In this document: one piece after another, positions 28,415-37,174 of the stretch | Numbering within the stretch: position 1 is the first letter of the stretch | How the letters are laid out: each line of letters opens with the position of its first letter | NCBI RefSeq assembly: GCF_003434055.1 | Contig: NZ_QVEX01000005.1 | Span: 248,001 to 312,000, forward strand | Direction of reading: 5' to 3' | Length of the DNA: 64,000 bases | Source of the DNA: Enterocloster aldenensis | GTDB lineage: Bacteria > Bacillota > Clostridia > Lachnospirales > Lachnospiraceae | The notes under the pieces: generated by a model | What the model saw: the letters and a program-made list of their open reading frames with translations, nothing else | Databases searched by the model: none | What the model was told of the DNA's origin: nothing | Program-made: the position numbers and the translations under genes

Positions 28415-28754
28415 ATGATACCTTCCTCCCGCAATCTTGTATTGACAGGCGTCCGGAACACCCATGCCCCTGCCGCCCATCTGTATATCTGGATCATAAC
28501 ACGTTCCGGTCCAAAAGAAAACACTTTGGGAAACTATTGGTTTTATTAACTAAATTAAGTTAAAAATTAATTTAATAATAAAATTGACTCTTTTCCTTAA
28601 TTTAATAAAGTATTCAAAGGTCCATACCGCTTATTTCTGGTTATACTGTCATATTTTAATGGCTCTAAAAATCCGTTTCACGCCCATACTAATCATGAAG
28701 CCTGAATGTGGCTGAACCATGTCCTCATTTTTTCAACAGAAAGGAGTGTTATTC

Positions 28755-28973
28755 ATGAATTTATGCAGCTGTGAATCAAACGTACCTGCATCCAAATGCG
28801 GATGCGGCAAGGAACTTCCTGCTCCAGGCCCCGGCGTCCAGTTAGCAATCGCAACCGTTCCCATGCAGCCCTGGGAAACACCGTATGAGCCTGCAAAAGC
28901 ATTGAAACAGGGAACCATTTTCCCATGTCTGGACCTGCCATTCTTCTTAGTAGGAGGTGAAAAACATGTCTGA
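28755..28973 (+). CDS. cotJA: Spore coat-associated protein CotJA
   Basis: This 72-residue protein has a Cys-rich N-terminus (CSCESNVPASKCGCG) and then the conserved core VQLAIATVPMQPWETPYEPAKALKQG in part, ending in the family's typical FPCLDLPFF run. It is the first gene of a three-gene spore coat operon, and AAGGAG lies just before the ATG at 28755. Its stop overlaps the start of cotJB. Its presence shows that the organism belongs to a spore-forming lineage. Confidence 0.92.
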   Translation: MNLCSCESNVPASKCGCGKELPAPGPGVQLAIATVPMQPWETPYEPAKALKQGTIFPCLDLPFFLVGGEKHV

Positions 28974-29262
28974 CCGCTGCACACTGCTTCAGCAGATTAA
29001 TGAAATCAGTTTTGTTGTCAATGACTTAAACCTTTATCTGGATACCCATCCAACAGACACCAGCGCACTGGAGGAATTCAGCCAGGCGATGGCACAGAGA
29101 AGGCAGCTTTTAGACGCGTTTGCAAAGGAATATGAACCCCTTACCTTAAACTGCGTCTGTCCTGATACCAACAACAAATCCGAATCCCACACAAAATACC
29201 CCGGACAGAAACATTTTACCTGGTCTGACGGACCTCTGCCCTGGGACATCCAAAACAATTAA
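28966..29262 (+). CDS. cotJB: Spore coat protein CotJB
   Basis: This 98-residue protein matches CotJB by size, by the EISFVVNDLNLYLDTHP run and by the C-terminal FTWSDGPLPWDIQ. I chose the ATG at 28966, behind AGGAGG; it overlaps the cotJA stop codon. It is made in the mother cell and incorporated into the spore coat in Bacillus; the same is inferred here. Confidence 0.92.
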   Translation: MSDRCTLLQQINEISFVVNDLNLYLDTHPTDTSALEEFSQAMAQRRQLLDAFAKEYEPLTLNCVCPDTNNKSESHTKYPGQKHFTWSDGPLPWDIQNN

Positions 29263-29276
29263 GGAGGTGCCATGCC

Positions 29277-29888
29277 ATGTGGACTTATGAAAAACGGTTA
29301 CAGTTTCCAGTTAAAATCACCCAGACCTGCCCTAAGACAGCGTCATTAATCATCAGCCAGTTCGGCGGTCCTGACGGAGAGCTTGCCGCATCCATGCGTT
29401 ATCTTTCCCAGCGCTACACCATGCCATGCAAGGAGGTAGGCGGACTGCTGACAGATATTGGTACAGAGGAGCTTGCACACCTGGAAATGATCTGCGCCAT
29501 TATCTATCAGCTGACCAAGAACCTGACTGCGGAACAGGCAAAAACCGCTGGGTTTGACGCGTATTATATCGACCACACCACTGCCCTGTGGCCAACCGCT
29601 GCAGCCGGCGTGCCTTTCAATGCCTGCGAATTCCAGTCCAAGGGAGATGCCATCACGGATCTTCACGAGGACCTGGCTGCGGAGCAGAAGGCCAGGACCA
29701 CCTATGATAACCTGATCCGTGTCATCGAAAACCCGGAAGTACGTGAACCCCTTAAATTCCTGCGCGCCAGGGAAGTGGTTCATTTCCAGCGTTTCGGGGA
29801 GGCGCTGGAAAAGATTAAATCCAAACTGGACGAAAAGAACTTCTATTATTTTAACGCTGAGTTTGACAAGCAGTTTGTAAAGGAATAA
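29277..29888 (+). CDS. cotJC: Spore coat protein CotJC, manganese-catalase family
   Basis: This 203-residue protein resembles non-haem manganese catalases. The helical bundle shows a metal-ligand pattern with EELAHLEM and later EVVHFQRFGE. CotJC is a structural spore coat protein that may also detoxify hydrogen peroxide. It follows cotJB by 14 bp, with GGAGG before its start, and ends the operon ahead of a hairpin. Confidence 0.93.
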   Translation: MWTYEKRLQFPVKITQTCPKTASLIISQFGGPDGELAASMRYLSQRYTMPCKEVGGLLTDIGTEELAHLEMICAIIYQLTKNLTAEQAKTAGFDAYYIDHTTALWPTAAAGVPFNACEFQSKGDAITDLHEDLAAEQKARTTYDNLIRVIENPEVREPLKFLRAREVVHFQRFGEALEKIKSKLDEKNFYYFNAEFDKQFVKE

Positions 29889-29931
29889 AATATACCATCA
29901 GGATAAAAGATAACCATTTCAGGATAAAAAG

Positions 29932-29980
29932 ATAACCAGGCGGCCGGCAGATACAATTACCTGCCGGCCTTCCTGGTTAT
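29932..29980. terminator. Hairpin between convergent cotJC and the LysR gene
   Basis: AACCAGG and GGCCGGCAG pair with CTGCCGGCC and CCTGGTT to form a long stem with a 10-base loop. It lies between two convergent genes and abuts the LysR stop codon, so it probably ends transcription from both sides. Confidence 0.75.
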
Positions 29981-30919
29981 TTATGGGTTCTGGATAATCT
30001 CACAGTCAAAGTCCGGATGGAATATTGCGGTTGCCTGCTCCTTCATATATGTAACGAATGTCTGTACTGCAAAAGACAGGTACTGGTTCTTCTTAGTAAC
30101 CATCACAACCCTCCACAGGGAGGATGGGTGTTCAATATCCACCTGCGCTATACTTGGCTCCGGGTACATATCAAGGATACGCCTCGGTATGATGGAGATG
30201 CCCATGTTAATCTTAACCAGCTGGACAATGAAGTCCCACTGGGATGCCTCTACCAGGACGCGGGGCTCGAATCCCGCCTCCCTGCATCCGTTAACAATGT
30301 TGCTGTTCAGCATATATTCCTCGCCCAGCAGCACAAACTTTTCATTGCGCAGCTGCTCGTATCTGACCCGGCCGCATCCGGCCAGCTGGTGCTGTGTGCT
30401 AACCACCAGCACATTCTTATCTTCCACAACCGGCACCACGTCAAATGCGCCGGTGATGACCGGACAGATGGTAAAGCCCACATCCAGTTCTCCCTTGTCC
30501 ACCAATAACTGGATATGTTTTGCACCATGCTGGTCAATCTGGAACTCTATGCCCGGATACAATCCTATGAATCCTGCTATCAGGCTTGGAAATACGCAGG
30601 TTCCAATAATAGGCGGGATACCCACACGGATTACTCCCTTTTGCAGGCTTGTCAGGTCATGCATGGCCCGGAAAATAGAATCATGCTGCTCTATCACGCC
30701 CTTTGCCATGGCATAAAGCTGTCTGCCGCAGTCCGTAATCTGCACCTTTTTTCCTGACATGTAAATCAGCTGCACTCCCAGGTTTTCTTCTAAGTGCTTC
30801 ATGGCCTTACTGAGAGTAGGCTGGGAAACATACAGTTTTTTCGCTGCTTCGGAAAACCCGTTCGCCTCTACAATACCTACAAAATACCGGAGTTGTTTGA
30901 TATCCAAATAGCCCACCAT
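29981..30919 (-). CDS. LysR-family transcriptional regulator
   Basis: This 312-residue protein has an N-terminal LysR helix-turn-helix (GFSEAAKKLYVSQPTLSKAMKHLEENLG) and a LysR substrate-binding domain from about residue 95. It lies 76 bp after the dctM-like gene and is probably the last gene of the leftward TRAP operon. It may activate that operon by sensing its substrate. A palindrome near position -65 of the operon promoter (36996-37028) is a candidate binding site. Confidence 0.87.
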   Translation of the reverse strand: MVGYLDIKQLRYFVGIVEANGFSEAAKKLYVSQPTLSKAMKHLEENLGVQLIYMSGKKVQITDCGRQLYAMAKGVIEQHDSIFRAMHDLTSLQKGVIRVGIPPIIGTCVFPSLIAGFIGLYPGIEFQIDQHGAKHIQLLVDKGELDVGFTICPVITGAFDVVPVVEDKNVLVVSTQHQLAGCGRVRYEQLRNEKFVLLGEEYMLNSNIVNGCREAGFEPRVLVEASQWDFIVQLVKINMGISIIPRRILDMYPEPSIAQVDIEHPSSLWRVVMVTKKNQYLSFAVQTFVTYMKEQATAIFHPDFDCEIIQNP

Positions 30920-30995
30920 CCTTATCTTGCATCCATCCTAACATCTGACCTTTGATTTGTCAATCAATGGCTTCAGAAAATCCCCCTCCTCCCAG

Positions 30996-32267
30996 TCAGG
31001 CCATCCGGCCGGGCAGCCACAAGCTGATTGCCGGAACCAGATTGACCAGCACCAATATGAAAAGCATCATGAAAATATACGGCCACAGCGGTCTTACCAC
31101 CCGCTCAAAGGGACGGTTAAAGGTTCCCACCGACACGAAAATATTCAATCCGAAAGGCGGCGTCAGCATACCGATTGCACAGTTCAGCACAATAATCATG
31201 CCCAGGTGAAGCGTATCAAGCCCAATGACCTGCGCCATGGGAAGAACCAGGGGAGTCAGTACAATGACAATGGAATTGGGATCCATGAACATACCCGCCA
31301 CAAGGAACAAAAGGTTAATGATAAGAAGGACCACATAACTGGATGTGCCTGAGGTCAATGCCACGATTTTCTGGGGCACCTGGGCCGCGGTCAGTATCCA
31401 GGACAAAAGGGATCCAGCGCCAATCAGGATGAATATCATGGCAACCATGCGCCCGGATGTGATGCCGATTTCAAATACATCCTTAAATGAAATGGACCGG
31501 TAGATGAATAACTCCACTACCAGCACATATGCAACCGCCACAGCGGCCGCTTCCGTAGGCGTCATGACCCCTGCATAGATTCCCACCAGGATGATGACCG
31601 GAAGTCCCAATGCCCAGAATGCTTTGCCGGTTGCCTGTAAGACCTCCTTGAAGGTAGCTGGCTTTTGCCGCGGTATTTTGTTACGGATTGCATCAATACA
31701 GACATAAACGCTGAAAACAACGGCAATCAGCACGCCCACAGAAAGCCCTGACATGAACAGCTTTCCCACCGAAGCGCCTGCCGAGACGCCATAAAGGATC
31801 ATTGCAATCCCAGGCGGAACCAGCATTGCCAGCGTACTGCTTGCAGTAATGCATCCAATGGCGGAATCAGGGTCATATCCGTCTTTGCAGAGCGCCGGAT
31901 AAAGGATTAAACCGATTGCCACAATGGCTGCCGGTCCTGCGCCTGAGATAGCGCCAAAAATCGTACATGTGACAACCGTGGTAATTGCAAGTCCCCCGGG
32001 CAGATGTCCAACCAGCTTATTTGCAAAATTGACCAGCTTATGTCCGATATCCCCCTTAGACATGATATCGGCCGCGTACATGAAGAACGGGATGGACAGC
32101 AGGGAAAATGTATCAATCCCTCCCACCATACGCTGTATGGTAAGACCCATGTCCATTCCCGGAAAATTCATACGCAGGGCCGCCAGACACGGGATTATCA
32201 TAGACATGAATATAGGTACCCCAAGAATCAGAAGCCCCAAAAAAAGCACACCGCAGACCGCTAACAT
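30996..32267 (-). CDS. dctM: TRAP transporter large permease (DctM/SiaM type)
   Basis: This 423-residue, strongly hydrophobic protein has about twelve membrane segments of the DctM family. It is the Na+-driven transport subunit of a TRAP importer. I chose the ATG at 32267, behind AAGGAGGG; it overlaps the end of the dctQ gene. With the small permease and the solute receptor it forms a complete TRAP system for an organic acid-like substrate. Confidence 0.93.
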   Translation of the reverse strand: MLAVCGVLFLGLLILGVPIFMSMIIPCLAALRMNFPGMDMGLTIQRMVGGIDTFSLLSIPFFMYAADIMSKGDIGHKLVNFANKLVGHLPGGLAITTVVTCTIFGAISGAGPAAIVAIGLILYPALCKDGYDPDSAIGCITASSTLAMLVPPGIAMILYGVSAGASVGKLFMSGLSVGVLIAVVFSVYVCIDAIRNKIPRQKPATFKEVLQATGKAFWALGLPVIILVGIYAGVMTPTEAAAVAVAYVLVVELFIYRSISFKDVFEIGITSGRMVAMIFILIGAGSLLSWILTAAQVPQKIVALTSGTSSYVVLLIINLLFLVAGMFMDPNSIVIVLTPLVLPMAQVIGLDTLHLGMIIVLNCAIGMLTPPFGLNIFVSVGTFNRPFERVVRPLWPYIFMMLFILVLVNLVPAISLWLPGRMA

Positions 32268-32785
32268 TCCGTTCCCTCCTTCCCAGTCCTGAAGCCGCTG
32301 CATAATTTCATGAAATTACGCAGGTATACATACGACATCAGGCCAAATCCAATATTCGTGGACAGATAAATCAGCCAGATTGGAATTGCAATGGCAATAC
32401 TGGTATTGCCGCCTTTATACTGCATGATGGTAAATCCAATGCTGATATAAGTCATATAAACGGACAGTCCCACACTAATCAGGCAGATAAGGGCCTGATA
32501 AACCAGTTTTGCCCTTCCCTTTAAAAAATTGGACAACAAATCCACGCCCACATGTGTATGATACCGGGCGCAGGAACTGATTCCAAAAAAGGTTACCCAG
32601 ACCACCACGTACCGGGCCAGCTCCTCAGACCATGCAAATGCGGTCTGAAAAAAATAGCGCGCAATCACATTAGCAAACACAATCCCGGAAATAGTAAGCA
32701 GGCCCAGGCTCATGACTACATTTTCTATTTGTTCTGTGGCACAGTCAATACGCTCCAGAACACTTTTTTTCTCCAGAGTGTCCAT
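32261..32785 (-). CDS. dctQ: TRAP transporter small permease (DctQ type)
   Basis: This 174-residue protein has four membrane segments and the FAWSEELARYVVVW run typical of DctQ. It forms the membrane complex with DctM, whose gene start it overlaps by 7 bp. The solute receptor gene lies upstream. Confidence 0.92.
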   Translation of the reverse strand: MDTLEKKSVLERIDCATEQIENVVMSLGLLTISGIVFANVIARYFFQTAFAWSEELARYVVVWVTFFGISSCARYHTHVGVDLLSNFLKGRAKLVYQALICLISVGLSVYMTYISIGFTIMQYKGGNTSIAIAIPIWLIYLSTNIGFGLMSYVYLRNFMKLCSGFRTGKEGTEC

Positions 32786-32847
32786 TCTTAATTCTCCCTC
32801 ATTTTAAAAAACCGGGCAGCATTTTCAGATGCCCGGTTATATGATGT

Positions 32848-33948
32848 TTACTGTTCCCCGGTAATTTCTTTTCTGGCAGCCACTATGGCGTCATAAATCT
32901 TCTCACCTTCCGCGCCCTGGCTGGTCCGTGCATATTCCTGTACCGGAACCATGGCTGTGCGCCATGCAGCCTTCTGCTCATCATCCAGCTCATGGATTGC
33001 TGTCTTTCCGGTATCCGCAATCAACTTTTCATCCTTTTCAGCCAATGCAAGGGTTTCCTCAAGACAGACGCGTCCTCCCTGCTTAACGCCCTGGGTGATT
33101 GCTTCCTGTATGTCCGCATCCAGTCCGTCGTACCAGGCTTTATTGATTAACACAACCTGGTCCAGTCCTGAATGGTTGGTTTTTGTGATATCTGTCTGTA
33201 CTTCATGGAACTTCATATCATAAATCGTATCAATGGGATTCTCCTGTCCGTCCAGCGCCTTATTCTGAAGGGCGCCGTAAGTCTCCCCAAAATCCATTGT
33301 GATGCCGGTAGCGCCTAACACTTCCGCCTGTTTAAAAAGAATCGGCGAGTTCATCACGCGCACCTTAAGCCCCTTCATATCCGCCGGGTCAAGCAATGGC
33401 TTATTGGCTGACCACACTTTATAACCGGTCTGCCAGATTGCCATGGTCAGGATACCCTTTTCCGTGGTGGTGTCCCTGAGGGATTTGATTGCGTCGGACT
33501 GATAAAGTTCATAGAGCTGTTCCGGATCATCCGGAAGAAGATACGGCGTATCCAGCAAGGTCATCATGGGACAGGTCCCGCCCAGATAAGAGGTGGGCAC
33601 CACCACGCACTCAATTGTGCCGAACTGCGCGCCCTCCACCTGGTCCCTTTGTCCGCCCAGCTGGGATGATGGGTAAATCTGTGCCTCCACCCTGCCGCCT
33701 GTCATCTCTTCCACCACCTCTGCCAACTTCTGGCACCCCAGGTCGCGCGCGCTTCCCGGTGATGATACGTGGCTGATTTTCATGACAATCTTATCTCCGG
33801 ACGGAGCCTCTGCTTCAGTGCTTCCCCCGGCAGCCGTTCCCTGGGATGCCGGTGCTTCTGTCTGCGGCTTGGCGCTGCCGCCGCATGCACCCAGCAGGAA
33901 TGTCATTGCTAAAGAAACTGATAAAACCGCCAAAACCTTTTTTTTCAT
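32848..33948 (-). CDS. dctP: TRAP transporter solute-binding lipoprotein (DctP type)
   Basis: This 366-residue DctP-family receptor has a signal sequence with lipobox LGAC and an Ala/Ser/Glu-rich linker. The conserved Arg that usually binds a substrate carboxylate lies in GLKVRVMNSPI. I chose the ATG at 33948 behind GAGGAGGG. It captures the substrate outside the cell for DctQM. The neighbouring cyclic amidohydrolase and nitrilase suggest an amide, ureide or cyclic imide acid, which is inference. Confidence 0.92.
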   Translation of the reverse strand: MKKKVLAVLSVSLAMTFLLGACGGSAKPQTEAPASQGTAAGGSTEAEAPSGDKIVMKISHVSSPGSARDLGCQKLAEVVEEMTGGRVEAQIYPSSQLGGQRDQVEGAQFGTIECVVVPTSYLGGTCPMMTLLDTPYLLPDDPEQLYELYQSDAIKSLRDTTTEKGILTMAIWQTGYKVWSANKPLLDPADMKGLKVRVMNSPILFKQAEVLGATGITMDFGETYGALQNKALDGQENPIDTIYDMKFHEVQTDITKTNHSGLDQVVLINKAWYDGLDADIQEAITQGVKQGGRVCLEETLALAEKDEKLIADTGKTAIHELDDEQKAAWRTAMVPVQEYARTSQGAEGEKIYDAIVAARKEITGEQ

Positions 33949-33983
33949 TGTAACCCTCCTCATGTTATTAAGTTTATATGTGA

Positions 33984-35348
33984 CTACTTCATACAGGATT
34001 GAATGCGCCTTACAAACCTTCCATAACCCTTCTGGCCAACAAAGGCCCCGTTATCCCCCACCAGCCTGCCGCGCACAAATACCAGTTCCGGGAACCCCTT
34101 AAGAATCTTCCCGTCAAATGGTGACCATCCACATTTTGAAACAATCTTATCATTGCTGACCATTTCCGCCCTATCCATGTCAAGAACCACCATATCGGCA
34201 TCCGCCCCCACTGCAATCTGTCCTTTCTGCGGAAAGAGTCCATAGACTTTTGCAGGGTTCTCACACATGCATTCCACTACCCTGTTAATGCTTGTCCTTC
34301 CCTCGCTGACTCCGTTAAGCATCAGGCGCAGGGATGTCTCTATTCCCGGAATCCCATTGGGCGCATCCCATATATCCGTTTCTCCCGGCACCTTCTGCTC
34401 CTTGGGATAAGGGCAGTGGTCGGAACCGATGGTGGTCACAAAACCCTGGTCAAACTTCTTCCAGAGAAGCGCCTGGTTCTCAGCCGTATTCATTGGCGGG
34501 GTAAATTTTGCCCAGGGCCCCTTTTTCTCTAGGTCCTCAACCGTAAGGTTGAAATAATGGGGACAGCTTTCCGCATAAATCTCATACCCCTGCTCACGGG
34601 CATCCCGAAGCTGGGTCAGAAGGTCCGGCTGGCTCACATGGGCGATGACAACCCTGCAGCCTGTTTCCTTTGCAATGGAAATAACGGTCTGGACCGCAAC
34701 ATATTCCGCCAGCTTGGAACGCCATTCCCATTGGGAGTGATAGTCTGTCCGGCCTGCGGCCTTTAAGACCTCCTCATTGTACTGGCATATGCCGTCATCC
34801 TCACAGTGGATCAATACCGTGCCGCCCATGCGGGCCACCTCGGTAAAGCTGCGCATGAGGAACGCCGTGTGCATGGCCTTTACCCCGTGCAGATTGCAGG
34901 TAAATGTCTTAAATCCCGTGATTCCCGCATCCCACATGGCCTGCAGTTCTTCCACATTATCCGGGGAAATGCCTCCTTTCAGGCCAAAATCCACGCATGC
35001 CCGTTCGCTGAGATAATCAATCTTCTCAAGCAGGGGACCAATGGAATACACGGCCGGAAGCGTCCGGTGATGGTCCACGATGGTAGTGATGCCTCCTACC
35101 GCAGCCGCCATGGTGCCTGTCTCAAATTCTTCACGGTCCGTATATCCCGGATCCATCATGTGGGTGTGGCCGTCCACACATCCGGGCATTACATGACGTC
35201 CTTTTACATCGATTACCTTTTTTGCCTCACAGCCGCTGCCAGGCGCCAGCAGAGCCGCTATTTTCCCATCTGAAACCAGGATGTCCGCCGGGGTGCAGCT
35301 TTTTGAGGAAACAACCAGTGCATTTGCAATTAATAACTCTCTGTTCAT
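33984..35348 (-). CDS. Cyclic amidohydrolase (dihydropyrimidinase/allantoinase-like)
   Basis: This 454-residue enzyme belongs to the cyclic amidohydrolase family. VDGHTHMMDPG holds the first metal-binding histidines. GFKTFT carries the lysine likely to be carboxylated, followed by metal ligands at LIHCEDD and VIAHVSQPD and the catalytic Asp in TIGSDHCP. It should open a cyclic amide such as a hydantoin, dihydropyrimidine, allantoin or imide. Its start overlaps the end of the tandem nitrilase gene by 4 bp, so the two probably act in sequence: ring opening, then amide or carbamoyl hydrolysis. Confidence 0.85.
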   Translation of the reverse strand: MNRELLIANALVVSSKSCTPADILVSDGKIAALLAPGSGCEAKKVIDVKGRHVMPGCVDGHTHMMDPGYTDREEFETGTMAAAVGGITTIVDHHRTLPAVYSIGPLLEKIDYLSERACVDFGLKGGISPDNVEELQAMWDAGITGFKTFTCNLHGVKAMHTAFLMRSFTEVARMGGTVLIHCEDDGICQYNEEVLKAAGRTDYHSQWEWRSKLAEYVAVQTVISIAKETGCRVVIAHVSQPDLLTQLRDAREQGYEIYAESCPHYFNLTVEDLEKKGPWAKFTPPMNTAENQALLWKKFDQGFVTTIGSDHCPYPKEQKVPGETDIWDAPNGIPGIETSLRLMLNGVSEGRTSINRVVECMCENPAKVYGLFPQKGQIAVGADADMVVLDMDRAEMVSNDKIVSKCGWSPFDGKILKGFPELVFVRGRLVGDNGAFVGQKGYGRFVRRIQSCMK

Positions 35349-36898
35349 ATTGTCAGCTCCTTATAATAGTTTGGATTTCTTCCATAAACAATATTGGTGC
35401 CGGGCACCACTTCCTTGGATTTGCTGAGAGACGTATGGATCATGCCGGAAGCAGTCTGCTCCAAGGTGCAGAATGTGGTAAACAGCTTACCGCCGTCCGG
35501 GTTCACCCCAAGGCTGTAGTCCATGCTGCCGCAGGGGGTGGTGCGCAGGACAAATACCTTGTTCTCCGCTGCCCGTGTCTGCATCATCTTCATGGTATCC
35601 CCAGTGTTCTTCCTGTCAAACCAGATTAATATATCTGCTCCTTTTAACATGGCAACGCGGGCAATCTCCGGGATTTCCATCTCCTCCCCAAATACAGCGG
35701 CCACACAGCAGCCAGGGAACAATTCCAGAACACGGATTTCATCCGCATCCCCGCTTCCATCTATATGGGAAGCAGGAAGTTCTCCCTTGATGCCATCCGC
35801 GTTGAATACCACTGCCCTTTTTCCCCCTCCATCCGTGCCATACGCTGTCACGGCGCAGATATGATCCGGCATGTGGCTGCAAAGGTACTCCATGGACCCG
35901 GCATTAAAACCCATGCCCTCCTTCATTTCCGGCAATACTGCCAGTCTGGAATCCAGGATTGCAGCGCGCCTGATTCCATCCACGGCCTTTTTAACGTAAT
36001 CCGCTTCATCCGTACAGTCAAACCGGATCACGGCCGTAAAACACTCCAGGTCTGAAAGTCTGTAAGGACGCTCAATCACAGCCGTGACCGGCAGTGTGCG
36101 GATTGGCTCTGCCAGTATACGGTAAAGCTCCGGCCTGCGTCCTTTAAGAGGCGGCATTTCCTTTAGCTCCAGTTCATATGTAAGCATCTCTTCCTTATCC
36201 GGCGAACATTCCGCCGCGATATCGCCGTCTGGAGTCACAATCATGCTGCGGCCCAGGCAGGTGACGGTGCTGCTTTCAATGCCTGCTTTATCACAGACCG
36301 CTATGTATACCCCGTTCTCCTTGGCCCTGGCCTGCAGCATGAATTGGTACTGCTGGTTCGTGAGCTGGTCCGGGGTGCATGCAGATGCAACCAGGTTCAC
36401 TGCGTCCAGGATCAGTCCGGCGCCTTTTAACCTCAGGATCCGGACGATTTCAGGTATGCGCCCGTCCGCACAGACCATCACGCCGATTTTCCCGAACTCC
36501 GTGTCAAATACGCACCCCGGTTCTCCCTGGGAAAACCATTTCCCATCAAAATGCCAAAGATTGGATTTATAAGCTTTGGCAATCATTTCCCCGCTTCTGT
36601 CAAATACTGCAACTCCATTATAAAGGACGCCGTCCTCAAACATGGCTGTCCCAACCGCAAGGTACACCTGGTTCCCAGCTGCAAGTTCCGACATCCTTGA
36701 TAAAAAATCAGGTATATTGCTCAAAGAGTCCGGCTCTTTCTCCAGGCCTATCATATAAGCCGGATATGCGCATTCCGGCAAAAGGATCAGATCCGCTCCT
36801 TCCTGGCACGCCTCCCTGATTTTCTGCTGGATCCTGTGGGACGTGTTTTGAAAACGGTTGATATCATCTGCCAAAAGTTGTATGACTGTTAGTTTCAT
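35345..36898 (-). CDS. Tandem nitrilase-fold hydrolase with an intact first and degenerate second domain
   Basis: This 517-residue protein is about twice the length of a usual nitrilase-family amidase. The first domain (about 1-265) has the Glu-Lys-Cys triad: E in LLPECAYP, K in AKAYKSNLW and C in VMVCADGRIPE. The second domain (about 285-505) keeps the fold, with LAVLPEMKEG and EIPEIARVAMLKGAD, but has Phe-Gly-Glu where the catalytic Cys should be and lacks the Lys. It is probably a structural or regulatory pseudo-hydrolase fused to an active amidase or carbamoylase. It is first in the operon, behind a consensus promoter. Confidence 0.85.
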   Translation of the reverse strand: MKLTVIQLLADDINRFQNTSHRIQQKIREACQEGADLILLPECAYPAYMIGLEKEPDSLSNIPDFLSRMSELAAGNQVYLAVGTAMFEDGVLYNGVAVFDRSGEMIAKAYKSNLWHFDGKWFSQGEPGCVFDTEFGKIGVMVCADGRIPEIVRILRLKGAGLILDAVNLVASACTPDQLTNQQYQFMLQARAKENGVYIAVCDKAGIESSTVTCLGRSMIVTPDGDIAAECSPDKEEMLTYELELKEMPPLKGRRPELYRILAEPIRTLPVTAVIERPYRLSDLECFTAVIRFDCTDEADYVKKAVDGIRRAAILDSRLAVLPEMKEGMGFNAGSMEYLCSHMPDHICAVTAYGTDGGGKRAVVFNADGIKGELPASHIDGSGDADEIRVLELFPGCCVAAVFGEEMEIPEIARVAMLKGADILIWFDRKNTGDTMKMMQTRAAENKVFVLRTTPCGSMDYSLGVNPDGGKLFTTFCTLEQTASGMIHTSLSKSKEVVPGTNIVYGRNPNYYKELTI

Positions 36899-37174
36899 TG
36901 CCCCTCCTTTTTATTAATAACTTTTTTCTATGGTTTGTTTACTATTTAATTAAAATTATAGCCATAAAGAATATTGTTGTCAATATAGATAAATGATTAT
37001 AACAATTCAATTATTTTATCGTTATAATTACCAAAATTCATAGTCTGAAACCCATATCCTAATCCCTTCCACTCATTTACCGTACATTTAAATAAAAATG
37101 GGTTATCATAACATGGATAATGCATTTATTTTGTTCTACAATAAGTATCCGACAATATTTTAGGGAGGTATCAG
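36899..37174. promoter_or_regulatory. Divergent control region of the TRAP operon and the sodium symporter
   Basis: On the minus strand TTGACA (36978-36983) and TATAAT (36955-36960) lie 17 bp apart, giving a perfect consensus promoter for the nitrilase-amidohydrolase-TRAP operon. Upstream, ATTATAAC (36996-37003) and GTTATAAT (37021-37028) form an 8-bp inverted repeat centred near -65, where LysR activators usually bind. The rightward symporter promoter was not resolved. Confidence 0.7.

Noticed and set aside
27593..28549. A 318-codon plus-strand open frame opposite aspA
   Set aside because: It is antisense to a clear aspartate ammonia-lyase gene and shows no domain; a shadow of GC-rich third positions.
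28640..28740. A sporulation sigma-E promoter (CATACTAAT) for cotJABC
   Set aside because: The -10-like sequence is present, but no suitable -35 lies at the right distance, so I could not support it.
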